Positions 1-10,400 of a DNA stretch of 64,000 nt are shown piece by piece. Location: positions 38,635 through 102,634 of the forward strand of contig NZ_CAJXWY010000005.1 of NCBI RefSeq assembly GCF_913062725.1. The letters run 5' to 3'. Positions within the stretch are counted from its first letter, which is position 1, and the number at the start of each line of letters is the position of its first letter. Position numbers and translations under genes: made by a program. This stretch comes from an uncultured Thiohalocapsa sp. (lineage in GTDB: Bacteria > Pseudomonadota > Gammaproteobacteria > Chromatiales > Chromatiaceae). Under the pieces are notes generated by a model. It was given only the letters and a program-made list of their open reading frames with translations, was not told the DNA's origin and did not search any database.

Positions 1-162
1 CCCCGCGGGGACGATGGCTTTGAGCTTGGCGAGCATGGCCTCGCGCTCGTTGGCGGCGATGCGCTCGGCGGTCAGCTCGTGGGTCATGGCCACCAGGCCG
101 ACGCCGCCGACGGCGAAGCTGCCGAGGATGGCAGCGGCGATGAGAATGGGTGCTTTGTTCAT
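1..162 (-). CDS. rnfG: RnfG, electron transport complex subunit G (N-terminal part only)
   Basis: The gene starts at an ATG at 162 and runs off the left edge, so only 54 codons are visible. The peptide begins MNKAPILIAAAILGSF and continues with one hydrophobic helix, then a charged stretch with THELTAERIAANERE. This is the pattern of RnfG/RsxG: a single N-terminal membrane anchor before a periplasmic domain that carries covalently bound FMN. The FMN-attachment motif lies outside the window. It follows rnfD after 89 bases, in the standard rnfABCDG(E) order. The assignment rests on this order plus the N-terminal pattern. Confidence 0.85.
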   Translation of the reverse strand, partial: MNKAPILIAAAILGSFAVGGVGLVAMTHELTAERIAANEREAMLAKLKAIVPAG

Positions 163-251
163 GGTACGGAACGACTGTCTGCATTCGAGATTGCGCGTCG
201 AGCCGGCGCCGGAACCGAGCCAACCAGCCGGCTTGCCCGGCGCCCGAGCGC

Positions 252-1316
252 CTATGCGCCGTGCTTCTGCCCGAAGACCCGCGGCTGGGTGTAGTGATCG
301 ATCATCGGGGCAGCGATGTTCAGCAGCAAGACCGAGAAGGCCACCGCGTCGGGGTAGCCGCCCCAGGTGCGGATCACGAAGACCAGCACGCCGATGAGGA
401 AACCGTAGACCAACTGTCCGCGCTTGGTGGTGCAAGCGCTCACCGGATCCGTGGCGATGAAGAAGGCGCCGAGGATGGCGGCGCCCGAGAGCAGATGGAA
501 CATGGGTGTGGGATAGCTCTGGGGGTCGAGCAGCCAGAACGCCCCCGCCGCCACCACCAGGCCGGCCAGGAAAGCCGCGGGGATCTGCCAGGTGATGACC
601 TTGCGCCAGAGCATGTAGAGCCCCCCGAGCAGGAACCAGAAGGCCACCCATTCCCAGCCGCGGCCGCCGAACAAGCCCCAGAGCGGGCTGGACGCGCGGA
701 TTTCGTCGATGGCCATGCCCTGATCGAGCTTGGCGCGCATTTCGTCCAGGGGCGTGGCGGCGCTGACGGCATCCCAGGTGTGCTCCGCCGGCAAGGCGCC
801 GGTGAAGATGAGGCGGGCCGAGTCCAGCAAGGACAGGGTCGTGAGATCCTGCGCCGCCAACAGCGCCGGCACATCCGGCGGCAGCCAGGTGGTGGTGGCC
901 ACCGGGTACGAGATCAGCAGGAACACATAGCCCGCCATGGCCGGGTTGAAGGGGTTGTAGCCGATGCCGCCGTAGAGCTGCTTGACGATGACGATGGCAA
1001 ACAGGATGCCGAGCAGGGTGAGCCACCAGGGCAGGGTCGGCGGAATGGTGAGTGCGAACAGCAGCGCCGTCACCACGGCGCTGTAATCGGCGATGGCGGG
1101 CAGCGCCGGGCGCCCGCGGAGCTTCAACACCAGGGCCTCGGCGACCACCGCAAAGACCACGGCGAGGGCCATGTTGATGAGCACCCCCCAGCCGAAGAAC
1201 CACACCAGAGCCAGTGTGCCCGGCACCAGCGCCAGGCAGACCTGGCGCATCACCCAGTCGACGCTGTTGACCCGCGCCGCGTGGGGGGATGAGACGAAGC
1301 CCGCGCGCGCCTGCAT
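252..1316 (-). CDS. rnfD: RnfD, membrane subunit of the Rnf complex
   Basis: This 354-residue integral membrane protein is an RnfD/NqrB-type subunit of the ion-translocating ferredoxin:NAD+ oxidoreductase. Many hydrophobic helices are visible (for example from VCLALVPGTLALVWFFGWG onward), with IGYNPFNPAMAGYVFLL and, near the C-terminus, FIATDPVSACTTKRGQLVYG, both typical of the family. A DAVSAATPLDEM stretch sits where RnfD/NqrB proteins carry the flavin-attachment (S/T)GATP-like motif, so the FMN threonine appears to be in that segment. The ATG at 1316 overlaps the rnfC stop by one base (TGATG), which suggests translational coupling. A longer reading frame upstream only shadows rnfC. Confidence 0.93.
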   Translation of the reverse strand: MQARAGFVSSPHAARVNSVDWVMRQVCLALVPGTLALVWFFGWGVLINMALAVVFAVVAEALVLKLRGRPALPAIADYSAVVTALLFALTIPPTLPWWLTLLGILFAIVIVKQLYGGIGYNPFNPAMAGYVFLLISYPVATTTWLPPDVPALLAAQDLTTLSLLDSARLIFTGALPAEHTWDAVSAATPLDEMRAKLDQGMAIDEIRASSPLWGLFGGRGWEWVAFWFLLGGLYMLWRKVITWQIPAAFLAGLVVAAGAFWLLDPQSYPTPMFHLLSGAAILGAFFIATDPVSACTTKRGQLVYGFLIGVLVFVIRTWGGYPDAVAFSVLLLNIAAPMIDHYTQPRVFGQKHGA

Positions 1317-3097
1317 CAGCCGTGTCCGGCCGCTGTGCCCGGCCGCTCCCGCTCGACTGGTGGCTCGGGGGTGTGCTGCGGCGTCGCAGCCGGCGGTTTG
1401 CCGTCGGTTGCCGACACCTTGGGTGCACCGGCGTTCGCGGTGGCGACGCGCCGCTGGGCTGCCGGGCGCTCGGGCACCGCCTGTTGGGGCGTGTCCTGCG
1501 CAGCGGCACCCGGCGCAGCACCCGCTTGAGCGACGCGTTTCTTCGCGGCGGCCCGCTCCCGCGCCGCCTCGATGGCGGCTTGCTTGGCGTCGTCCCGGCC
1601 GCCCTTGGGCGCCACCGCCTCCTGCTTCTTGCGCATCCTGGCCTTGCGCTCGCGCTCCTGGCGCTCCAGCCGGGCCTCTTTGGCCGCATGGCGCTCGCGG
1701 GCATGCTCGGCGGCGCGTTTCTCGCGCTCGCGCGCCCAGCTTTCCGTCTTGGCGTAGCGGTAGTACTGCACCAAGGGGATGTGCGAAGGGCAGACGACGG
1801 CGCAGCAGCCGCACTCGATACAGTCGAACAGGTTGTAATCCTGCACCTTGTCCAGATCCTTGGCGCGCGCGTGCCAGTAGAGCTGCTGCGGCAGCAGATT
1901 CGCCGGACACACCTCCGCACAGCGCCCGCAGCGGATGCAGGGCTGGGGCGCGCCCGGGTCCGGACTCTCGGCCTTCGTCAGCGCCAGGATGCAATTGGCG
2001 GCCTTGGTGATGGGCACGGCGTCGGAATCGATGCGAAAGCCCATCATGGGCCCGCCGATCACCAGCTTTTCGGGCTCGACCGTGTAGCCGCCGCTGGCGG
2101 CCACCAGGTCTGCGGCGGGCGTGCCGATGCGCACGCGATAGTTCTGCGGCTTGCCGACGGCGCGTCCGGTGACCGTCACATAGCGCTCGATGAGCGGGCG
2201 CCCGCGCAATACCGCATCGGCCACGGCACAGGCGGTGCCCACGTTCTGGCAGACGATGCCGATCTGCGCCGGAATGCCGTGGCTCGGCACCTCTTTGCCG
2301 GTGAGGATCTTGATGAGCTGCTTCTCGCCGCCGCTCGGATAGAGGGTGGGGATCTCCCTGACCTTGATACGCCCGGCGACCGCGTCCTGCGCGTTCGCCC
2401 GCTGGGCCGCTCGCCGCATGGCGGCGAGCGCCTCGGGCTTGTTGTCCTCGATACCCACCAGGCAGCGCTGAGTGCCCAGGATGTGCAGCATCACCCGAAT
2501 GCCATCGACGATGTCCGCCGCGCGCTCGCGCATCAGCAGGTCATCGCAGGTGATGTAGGGCTCGCACTCGGCGCCGTTGATGACCAGCGTATGGATGGGC
2601 TGGTCCGGGCCCGGATTGAGCTTGACGCTGGAGGGAAACGAGGCACCACCCATGCCGACGATGCCGCTTTGGCGAATGCGCTCGCGCAGCTCGGCGGGAT
2701 CGTGCTGCTCGAAATCCGGCAGCGGCGCCGGCAGCTCGCCCCAGGCATCCGCGCCGTCGGTGGCGATGACCACACAGGGGGCGGCGAGCCCGGACGGATG
2801 GGGGACTTGCCGCGGCTCCAGCGCCACCACGGTGCCGGAGCTCGGCGCGTGCACCGGCGCGCTGACATAGCCCCGGGGATTGGCCAGCACCTGCCCCTTC
2901 TTGACGCGGTCGCCGACGCTCACGCAGGGCGCCGAGGGAGCGCCGATGTGCTGCTGCAGCGCCACCACGAGCTGGGTGGGCAGCGGTGCGGCGACGCTGG
3001 CGCCGGCGTTGGACAAGGCCTTCTCGTCCGGCAGATGAATGCCACCATGGAAATGCCAAAGGCGCTCGCGGTGGGGGTTGAGTACGGAAAACAGCAT
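1316..3097 (-). CDS. rnfC: RnfC, NADH-binding iron-sulfur subunit of the Rnf complex
   Basis: A 593-residue RnfC. The N-terminal part contains the biotin/lipoyl-like fold region (VSVGDRVKKGQVLANPRG) and the NADH/FMN-binding Complex1_51K-type domain (GIVGMGGASFPSSVKL). Two [4Fe-4S] ferredoxin motifs follow, CIRCGRCAEVCP and CIECGCCAVVCP, at roughly residues 373-425. After these comes a long Ala/Glu/Arg/Lys-rich tail of about 150 residues, a low-complexity extension also seen in enterobacterial RsxC. RnfC is the peripheral cytoplasmic subunit that exchanges electrons with NADH. It sits between rnfB (176-base gap) and rnfD (overlap). Confidence 0.95.
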   Translation of the reverse strand: MLFSVLNPHRERLWHFHGGIHLPDEKALSNAGASVAAPLPTQLVVALQQHIGAPSAPCVSVGDRVKKGQVLANPRGYVSAPVHAPSSGTVVALEPRQVPHPSGLAAPCVVIATDGADAWGELPAPLPDFEQHDPAELRERIRQSGIVGMGGASFPSSVKLNPGPDQPIHTLVINGAECEPYITCDDLLMRERAADIVDGIRVMLHILGTQRCLVGIEDNKPEALAAMRRAAQRANAQDAVAGRIKVREIPTLYPSGGEKQLIKILTGKEVPSHGIPAQIGIVCQNVGTACAVADAVLRGRPLIERYVTVTGRAVGKPQNYRVRIGTPAADLVAASGGYTVEPEKLVIGGPMMGFRIDSDAVPITKAANCILALTKAESPDPGAPQPCIRCGRCAEVCPANLLPQQLYWHARAKDLDKVQDYNLFDCIECGCCAVVCPSHIPLVQYYRYAKTESWAREREKRAAEHARERHAAKEARLERQERERKARMRKKQEAVAPKGGRDDAKQAAIEAARERAAAKKRVAQAGAAPGAAAQDTPQQAVPERPAAQRRVATANAGAPKVSATDGKPPAATPQHTPEPPVERERPGTAAGHG

Positions 3098-3273
3098 GGC
3101 TCAGGCTCTCGTCACGGCGCGTGATGGTGCGGCGTGCGGCGATAATCACTGCAGGGCACGGGCTGGCGGCATCCCCGGCGGTGCCGGCCGGTGCGGTCTG
3201 CGGCGCCGTGCGCATCCAGACTGCATCGGGGCGATGCCCGGGTCTCCCGCCTGGGGTCCGGTTCGTGCCACAT

Positions 3274-3870
3274 TCAGGCCGCTTCGCGGCGCTCGACGGT
3301 GTCGGCATTCGCCGCGCTGGCGGGTCGGCGGGAGGCAACGCGCGGCACCATCGGATACGGCCACTTCCAGTTGGCGATGGTCTGTGGGATGGGCTGCATG
3401 TGGATACAGTCCACCGGGCAGGGCTCCAAGCACAGTTCGCAACCGGTGCACTCGGCGGCCAGCACGCCGTGTAGTTGCTTGGCGGCGCCGACGATGGCGT
3501 CCACCGGACACACTTGCAGGCATTTGGTACAACCGATGCATTCCTGCTCGTCGATGACGGCGACGGCCTTGGGCTTTTCCACCGCTTCGCCCACCTCCAC
3601 CGGCTCACGGCCGAGCAGGTCGGCGATGGCGAGCATGGTGCTCTCACCGCCGGGGGCGCATTGGTTGATTTCAGCCTCGCCCGCGGCGACGGCCTCGGCG
3701 TAGGGCCGGCAGCCGGGGTAGCCGCATTGGCCGCACTGACTTTGCGGCAGCAGCGCGTCCACTTGGTCTGCGATGGGATCGCCCTCGATATGGAAACGGA
3801 TCGCCGAGTAGCCCAGCAGCAGCCCGAAAGCCGCGGCGAGCAGCGCAATGGCGGCGACGGCAGTCAGCAT
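3274..3870 (-). CDS. rnfB: RnfB, ferredoxin-type iron-sulfur subunit of the Rnf complex
   Basis: A 198-residue RnfB. An N-terminal membrane anchor ([19 protein letters not shown]) is followed by the four-cysteine cluster domain CGQCGYPGC...C near residues 46-70, then two ferredoxin motifs, [12 protein letters not shown] and [12 protein letters not shown]. RnfB accepts electrons from ferredoxin and passes them into the membrane complex. It is 111 bases downstream of rnfA. The C-terminus after the second cluster is short and basic. Length and domain order are normal for the family. Confidence 0.95.
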   Translation of the reverse strand: MLTAVAAIALLAAAFGLLLGYSAIRFHIEGDPIADQVDALLPQSQCGQCGYPGCRPYAEAVAAGEAEINQCAPGGESTMLAIADLLGREPVEVGEAVEKPKAVAVIDEQECIGCTKCLQVCPVDAIVGAAKQLHGVLAAECTGCELCLEPCPVDCIHMQPIPQTIANWKWPYPMVPRVASRRPASAANADTVERREAA

Positions 3871-3981
3871 GACCGAATCTCCGATGTTAGCAATGCGCCG
3901 CCGATGCCCGGGCGGCGGACGCGAATGTTGCGTGCGTTGCGTTGGATGCCAGCGGGCGCTACCTGTCTCGAGTGCCGACGC

Positions 3982-4563
3982 TCACACCGACACCAGTCCG
4001 GCGAAGCCCATGAACGCCAACGACATGAGGCCGGCCGTCACCATCGCGATGGCGCTGCCCTGAAAGGCCTCCGGCACATCGGCGACGGCGACGCGCTCGC
4101 GCATGGCCGCGAACAGCACCAGCACGAGCGAGAAGCCGATCGCCGCCCCGAAGCCGTAGAGCGCCGACTCCAGAAAGCCCCGCTGCTCCTGCAGGTTCAA
4201 CAGCGCCACGCCGAGCACGGCACAGTTGGTGGTGATGAGCGGCAGAAAAATGCCGAGCACCTGATACAGCACCGGGCTGGTCTTGTGCATGACGGTCTCG
4301 GTGAACTGCACCACCACCGCGATCACCAGGATGAACGCGATGATGCGCAGATACTCGATGCCGAGGGGCACCAGCAGGAATTCGTTCACGAGCCAGGAGG
4401 TCACCGCCGACAAAGTCAGCACGAAGGTGGTGGCGAGCCCCATGCCGATGGCCGTTTCCAGCTTCTTGGAGACGCCCATGAACGGGCACAGGCCCAGAAA
4501 CTTCACGAGCACGAAGTTGTTCACCAACACGGTGCCGACGAGGATCAGCGCGTATTCGGTCAT
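3982..4563 (-). CDS. rnfA: RnfA, membrane subunit of the Rnf complex
   Basis: A 193-residue very hydrophobic protein of the RnfA/NqrE family, with about six helices. Diagnostic segments are [19 protein letters not shown] near the N-terminus and [17 protein letters not shown] in the middle. Each carries one of the two conserved cysteines, which in related complexes bind an intramembrane iron-sulfur cluster. It is the first gene of the visible rnfABCDG operon, and the promoter should lie in 4564-4951. The nqrE product at 14494-15102 is its paralogue in the NQR complex. Confidence 0.95.
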   Translation of the reverse strand: MTEYALILVGTVLVNNFVLVKFLGLCPFMGVSKKLETAIGMGLATTFVLTLSAVTSWLVNEFLLVPLGIEYLRIIAFILVIAVVVQFTETVMHKTSPVLYQVLGIFLPLITTNCAVLGVALLNLQEQRGFLESALYGFGAAIGFSLVLVLFAAMRERVAVADVPEAFQGSAIAMVTAGLMSLAFMGFAGLVSV

Positions 4564-4951
4564 GGGTGATCGTGACCTTCGTACGACAGGGGCGACGGAC
4601 CCGGGGCGAGCGTTGATGGACCCCGGCCTTTATCCTTGATCTTATCAGGGTTAATACCCGATCTCTGCATCATAATGGCATTTGTGCGGTGCAACAACCC
4701 GGTGGTGGCAGATGCCGCACTGTCCGCGGCGGTGCTTGACGCCAACCATGCATGACTTTAGCAGTGACCCATGGATGAGGCGTTGACCGTCATCACTCAG
4801 GGTCGCTTATCCTTAGTATTTTACTCGGACAAAGCAGCGGCTGCACCATACGCCGTGGCGCTTGCGCCGGCGGTCGCCGGGCGTCACTCTTTGCAGCGAG
4901 ACGATGCGCTGCCCTGCACCGGCAGGTGCCAGCCCCTGAGCGGACGACCCC
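4564..4951. other. Divergent intergenic region between rnfA and thiM
   Basis: These 388 bases should contain the promoters of the rnf operon (leftward) and of thiM (rightward). The part near 4620-4820 is clearly more AT-rich than the surrounding genes, as expected for a promoter region. I could not identify a convincing -35/-10 pair. No TPP riboswitch (the CTGAGA and ACC..GAACCTGA-type elements) is visible in front of thiM, and no FNR box of correct spacing was found. Confidence 0.5.
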
Positions 4952-5881
4952 ATGCAGACAGAAGCCAAGCCCCCAACCGTCCCGTTGGCGCCGCCCGGCG
5001 ATGCGCTGCGCCGGCTGCGCAGCGCGGTTCCGCTGGTGCAAAACATCACGAATTACGTTGCCATGAATCCCGCGGCCAATATCCTGCTGGCGGTGGGAGC
5101 ATCACCGGCGATGGTGCACGCTGCCGAAGAGTCAGGCGAATTCGCGGCGCTGGCGGATGCCCTGACGGTCAACATCGGCACCCTCTCACCGCTTTGGCTG
5201 GAGGGCATGCTGGCGGCGGCCACGGCCGCTCGCAGCCACCACACGCCCTGGGTGCTGGACCCGGTGGCTGTCGGCGCCACCACGCTGCGCCGCGGCGCGG
5301 CGAGACAGTTGCTCGCGCTGGCGCCGACACTGATACGCGGCAACGCATCGGAGATCATGGCCCTGAGCGCGTTGACAGCCGATGCGGCCGACGGCCACGG
5401 CGAGCACGACGGCGGGCGCGGCGTCGATGCGACGGATGCCGTCGTCGTCGCGGAGCAGGCCGCGGTGGCCTTGGCGTGCCGCCAGGGCTGTGTCGTCGCC
5501 GTCACCGGCGAGATCGACTTCGTCACCGACGGCCGGCGTGCGGCGCACGTCGCCAACGGCCATGTGCTGATGCCCCAGGTCACCGCCCTCGGCTGCGCCC
5601 TCACCGGCGTTTGCGGTGCCTTCCTCGCCGGCGGCGAGGACCCCTTTGAGGTCACCGTCGCCGCCCTCGCCTACTACGGACTCGCGGGCGAGCACGCCGC
5701 CCGCGGCGCCGATGGACCGGGCAGCTTTCTGCTTTGCTTCATCGACGCCCTCGCCGCCCTCAGCGCCGACACGGTCAACGCGGACGCGCGCATCGCCCCC
5801 GCCCCCCTGCCCGTGGCGCCATCCGACACGCCCCAGGCGGGCGTCGGCGCGGAGCTCGTCCTCCGGGGGCCTGTCCGATGA
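4952..5881 (+). CDS. thiM: Hydroxyethylthiazole kinase ThiM
   Basis: A 309-residue ThiM, which phosphorylates 4-methyl-5-hydroxyethylthiazole so that it can be joined to the pyrimidine moiety of thiamine. Recognisable family segments are VPLVQNITNYVAMNPAANILLAVGASPAM, LDPVAVGATTLR, IRGNASEIMAL and CVVAVTGEIDFVTDG. The glycine-rich active-site region ALGCALTGVCGAFLAGG follows. It is about 40 residues longer than a typical ThiM, with an extra N-terminus, a Gly/Asp/His-rich insert (near GHGEHDGGRG) and an Ala/Pro-rich tail. Its stop overlaps the start of the next gene (ATGA), so the two are probably translationally coupled. Confidence 0.93.
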   Translation: MQTEAKPPTVPLAPPGDALRRLRSAVPLVQNITNYVAMNPAANILLAVGASPAMVHAAEESGEFAALADALTVNIGTLSPLWLEGMLAAATAARSHHTPWVLDPVAVGATTLRRGAARQLLALAPTLIRGNASEIMALSALTADAADGHGEHDGGRGVDATDAVVVAEQAAVALACRQGCVVAVTGEIDFVTDGRRAAHVANGHVLMPQVTALGCALTGVCGAFLAGGEDPFEVTVAALAYYGLAGEHAARGADGPGSFLLCFIDALAALSADTVNADARIAPAPLPVAPSDTPQAGVGAELVLRGPVR

Positions 5882-7365
5882 GGCGCACCCTGGACCTGTC
5901 GGTGTATCTGGTGACCGACCCCGGACTGTGCGTACAGTACGGCCTGGTGGACACCGTACGCGCCGCGGTGGCCGGCGGTGCCAGCGTCGTCCAGCTGCGG
6001 GACAAGGAGGCCCCGGACGAGGATCTCATCGAACAGGGCCGTGCCCTCAAGGCCGCCCTGGCCGGCACCGGCGTGCCGCTCATCGTCAATGATCGCCTGC
6101 GCGTGGCCGCCGCCATCGGCGCCGACGGCGTGCATGTGGGTCAGGCGGACGCCAGCATCGATGCCGTCCGGGCGCTGCTCGGGCCGACGGCCATCGTCGG
6201 CCTGTCCATCCAGACCATCGCGCAGGCGCGGGCCCTCGCCCACCTGCCCATCGACTACGTCGGCATCGGCCCCGTCTTCGCCACCGCCACCAAGACCGAC
6301 CATGCCGCGCCCCTCGGCTGTGACGGACTCGCCGCGGTGCGGGCCGCCACCGACCTGCCGGCCGTCGCCATCGGCGGACTGCAACCCAACCATGCGGCGT
6401 GCGTGCTGAACGCGGGCTGCGACGGCCTGGCGGTGGTGTCCGCAGTCTGCGGCCAGCCCGACCCCGAGGCCGCCACGGCGGCACTCACCGCCGCCATCCG
6501 CCGCCATCCGCCGCCATCGGGATCAGGATCGGGCCCCGGCATGAGCACCAGCCGCATCAAAAACGTGCTGAGCATCGCCGGCTCCGATCCAAGCGGCGGC
6601 GCCGGCATTCAGGCCGACCTGAAGGCCATCTCCGCCCAGGGTTGCTATGCCATGGCCGCCGTCACCGCGCTGACGGCCCAGAACACCCAGGGCGTCACAG
6701 GTGTCAGGCTCGTGGAGCCGGACTTCGTCGCCGCCCAGATCGATGCGATCTTCGCCGACATCCGTGTGGATGCGGTGAAGATCGGCATGCTCGGCAGTGC
6801 CGAAATCGTCGCCGCCGTCGCCGACGCCCTCGCCCGCCATCGGCCGCCGCATCTGGTGCTGGACCCGGTCATGGTCGCCAAGGGCGGTGATCGGTTGTTG
6901 GCCGACGCCGCCGTGGCGATGCTCAAGGCGCGGCTGCTGCCCCTGGCGACGGTGCTGACCCCCAATCTGCCGGAGGCCGCCGCGCTGCTGGGCCAACCGG
7001 AGCCCGAGACCCGCGACGCCATGCGCCGCATGGCAACGGCCCTGCGCGCCCTCGGCCCGGCCGACGGCGGCGGTGCGGTACTGCTGAAGGGCGGCCATCT
7101 GCCGGCGGCGGAGAGCCCGGACCTGCTCGCCACCGCCGACGGCGCGCACTGGCTCGAGACCCCGCGCACGCCCACCAAGAACACCCACGGCACCGGCTGC
7201 ACCCTGTCCTCGGCCCTCGCCGCCCAGCTGGCGATCACCGGCGACCTGCGCCGCGCCACCGCACAGGCCAAGCGCTACATCGCCGGCGCCATCGCCGCGG
7301 CCGACACCCTGAGCGTCGGCCACGGCCACGGACCCACGCATCACTTCCACGCCCTCTGGCGCTGA
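5878..7365 (+). CDS. thiED: Fused thiamine-phosphate synthase / hydroxymethylpyrimidine (phosphate) kinase, ThiE-ThiD
   Basis: One uninterrupted 495-codon frame carries two enzymes. Residues 1 to about 212 are ThiE: YLVTDPGLC, VVQLRDKEA, VPLIVNDR, GVHVGQAD, YVGIGPVFATATK and AIGGL. A short Pro/Ser/Gly linker follows (PPPSGSGSGPG). From the internal Met at base 6541 it is ThiD: VLSIAGSDPSGGAGIQADLKA, LDPVMVAKGGD, VLTPNLPEAAALLG, VLLKGGH and NTHGTGCTLSSALAA. ThiD makes HMP diphosphate and ThiE couples it to thiazole phosphate from ThiM, so thiM-thiED is a compact salvage unit. The internal ATG could in principle also give a free ThiD. The order here is ThiE then ThiD; the reverse order is the more familiar fusion. 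Confidence 0.93.
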   Translation: MRRTLDLSVYLVTDPGLCVQYGLVDTVRAAVAGGASVVQLRDKEAPDEDLIEQGRALKAALAGTGVPLIVNDRLRVAAAIGADGVHVGQADASIDAVRALLGPTAIVGLSIQTIAQARALAHLPIDYVGIGPVFATATKTDHAAPLGCDGLAAVRAATDLPAVAIGGLQPNHAACVLNAGCDGLAVVSAVCGQPDPEAATAALTAAIRRHPPPSGSGSGPGMSTSRIKNVLSIAGSDPSGGAGIQADLKAISAQGCYAMAAVTALTAQNTQGVTGVRLVEPDFVAAQIDAIFADIRVDAVKIGMLGSAEIVAAVADALARHRPPHLVLDPVMVAKGGDRLLADAAVAMLKARLLPLATVLTPNLPEAAALLGQPEPETRDAMRRMATALRALGPADGGGAVLLKGGHLPAAESPDLLATADGAHWLETPRTPTKNTHGTGCTLSSALAAQLAITGDLRRATAQAKRYIAGAIAAADTLSVGHGHGPTHHFHALWR

Positions 7366-7424
7366 GCCCGCTTACTACGGCAACCCCGCCGGGAGCAGCG
7401 GCGCCTTTGATCAGGCGACGGCGA

Positions 7425-10400
7425 TCAGGCGACGGCGCGCAGTCGGCGGGGCTCGGCCGGTGCCGCGGGCAGGCCAAGGTCAAGGGTGCTCAGATCCGCA
7501 CCGGCGCGGCCGGCGAAGAGGCGCAGATCGGCGGCGATCAGTGACCAGCAATAGGGACCGATGCGCTCGGCATGTCCGCGGATCTCCGTCTCCACACGGA
7601 TGCGCGGGGCGCGGTAGAAGAGCCTGATGCCCAGGGTGAGGGGCTGACCCCGCTGCGTCTGCGGTAACTGCTCGGACAGGTCCGGGCCACCGCCGTCGCG
7701 CCGGGCGCCCGGATAGATATCCACGGCCAGCTCCACCAGGTTGGTGGCAATGCGTGGTGTGCCCGTCTGCACGCGCTGCAGGGTGCAATTGGGGTCGCGG
7801 CAGCGCTCGCGCAGGGCAAAGGTGAACTCGCGCTCGAAGAACACGCAAAAGGCGTGCTGCACTTCTTCGAGCTGACGCTGAACCCGGCGCAAGCGCTGCG
7901 GGTAGGGCTGCTGGTCGCGCATTTCCTCCCGAATCACCTTACGCAGCCGATCGAAGGCCTTGGGCAGGGCGCCGGAGTGAAAGCCCCGCGACATGAGCGC
8001 GCGCACGCTCTCGCCGTGGGCGCCGACGGCGGCCGGCTCCACCGGCAGCGGCTCGCTGTCATCGACGGCGAGGGGCATCTGCTCGTGGCTGCGGCTGGCG
8101 TCGGCGAGCCCCTCGCGGTGGTTGGCCTGGTAGAGCTTCCAGTTCTCCTTCAGCTCCCACACGAAAAAGCCGAACAGACCCGGCAGCAGCACGATGGTCA
8201 GGGTCACCAATGGGTAGGCGATGACCTTGGGCAGCACGGCATCGCTCATCTCCAGGAATGCGGCGGTGATGGCGGGCAGGAAGGGCAACAGGAGCTTGTG
8301 GCCGATGCTGACGATGGGGAAGTGCTTCACCGGGTTCACCTGCGGCTCCACCAGCACCGTCACATAGAACTGGATCAGGGCCTCGGCCAGGCGCCAGAGC
8401 GGCGCCAACAGGGCCTTGAGCAGGCGGCTTTCCATGCGCTCGCCCAGGTGGTGGATCAGGGCCTCGTCGACGCGGTGCAATAGCTGCGAAAAGCGCCGCG
8501 TCACCTCTTTGAAGAAAAACAACAGCGACTGGATCAAGCCGATGAAGAGCGCCTGATTGAGCCGCCTCAGGTAGAGCCCGACGCGGGTGCTCAGGTTGTC
8601 CAGAAAGCGCCGGCCCGCCGGCGTGTTGCGCGCCAGCGTGCCGAGGGCGAAGGCGAGTCCGGCGAGCCAGAGTCCGGGCTCGATGGGAACCTCTTCCACG
8701 AAGACCGCGAGCACGATGATGGGGGCCAGCGGCAGGGTGCCGATCAGCAGCGGTTGCACCAGGTTTCGGCCGACACCGCGCACGAGGCCGGTGCTGAGGA
8801 AGTCCGCCAGCGGCCGCCAGCGCTTGAGACGGGTCAGGCCATCGAAAAACACGAAACGAAGTGTCGCCGCCAGACCATGCCACAGGGACACGGCGATATG
8901 GCGACCGATACCCGTGTGCATGACGAGATTCACGAGCCCGCCGAGCAGCATCACATCGGTGAAGGTGGCGAGATGGAAGGTCCTGTCGTGGTCCGGTAGC
9001 AGTTCCAGCAGCAGGTCGATGCTCTTCAGGGCCAGGTAGGCAGCGCCGAAGGGCACCAGCAGGTAGCGCGAGATGGTCCGTCCGGGCCCGGTGCCGAACA
9101 GCGGCGCGCTGAGCTGCTGCAGGCCTTTGATGTAGATCTCCCCAGGACGATAGACGCCGGGCAAGGCATCGGCCGCGGTGCGATCGAAGCGCGCCAGGCG
9201 ATCACCGCGGAAGAACTCCGACAGCGTCGGGTCCGGCAGGCGCAGGATGTTGCGGGCGACGATGTCGCGTACATCGGTGAACTTGAGGTGCCGGCGGCGC
9301 TTGATCACGTCCAGCAGTTCCAGCTGCATTTTCTGCGCCGCGACGTTTTCGCGATGATCCCGCGGCACGAAGTCGGCCTTGAACATGGCCTGCTGCACAC
9401 GCGGCATGATCTGCTCGTCCAGGCGGGCGTTGACCTGATGCGTCAGGGCGTCCAACACCCGCCCGAAACGCTCGAGGTCCGTAATGGGCCACGGCATTTC
9501 CTCCAGCCGGGCACGCGCCGTCTCCATGGCGCGCATCCCCTTGAGCAGCGCCTGAAAAGGCAGGGGCTCCACCAGCCGCCGTCGGCCCAGGCTGAGCAAC
9601 CAGCGGGAGACGCGCAGACGGTAGTAGTCACTGCGGCTCTCCGAGAGCACCTGCTCCAGGCAGGCGAGCAGCGTGCGCGCCGGCGCCGAGCCGAAGCGGC
9701 GGCGGTCCTCGGCGGCGAGCCGCTCGATGAGATGGCGCAGTTCCGCCGCCGTGGCCGGCGCGAGCTTCCATTTGGCCGCGAGCAGGTCCGCCAGATGCTC
9801 CTCGGCGCTTTGCTCGCGCTCGGCGATGGCCACATCCACGACTGCGGGCGCACGGCGTGCGGGCCGGCTCATGCGCTGAGCGAGCCGGCGCGCCTGCGCG
9901 AGGAAGCGCAGCTCCGCGGCGAAGCGCCCCTCGAACTCTGCGCGCTGCGCACAGCGCAGTGCATGCTCGAACAACGCCAGCCCCAGACTATGCCAGCGCA
10001 TGGCGGTGCCCGGCGCCGGCGCGAAGCCGATGTCATCGAGCCCCGGCAGAAACAACAGCCGGGCCACAAGCCGCCGCAGACCGTTGCCCAGGTCGTCCAG
10101 CAGCCGTACCAACCAGCCCTTGCGCCGCCTGACCCGGGTGCCGCGATGCAGGGCGTCGAGATAGTGTTCGTCCAGTGAGGGCGGCAGCTCGGCGTCCTGG
10201 CCGCGGCGGTCAGCGCCTGCCGCAGCCTCGCCCTCAGAGACATCGGTGCTCACCGGCGCCGCCGCCGGCCACACCCCGGCGGCGTCGGCAACGGCGATGG
10301 CGAGATCCGGGTCCGATGCTCCGAAGGGTAGACCGGTGGGCAGCAGCGGCGCCGCCGCCGGCAGCTCACTGCCGCCGGGGCGGCTTTTCAGCAACAGCAG

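Noticed and set aside
150..3124. Long plus-strand open frames opposite rnfC and rnfD
   Set aside because: They are antisense shadows of clearly identified rnf genes with low-complexity His/Gly/Arg composition.
4637..4650. FNR/ANR box upstream of rnfA (TTGAT...ATCAG)
   Set aside because: The half-sites are separated by three bases instead of four and the second arm is imperfect.
4764..4951. TPP riboswitch before thiM
   Set aside because: This would be expected in many thi operons, but the conserved CTGAGA and GAACCTGA-like blocks are not present in any order.
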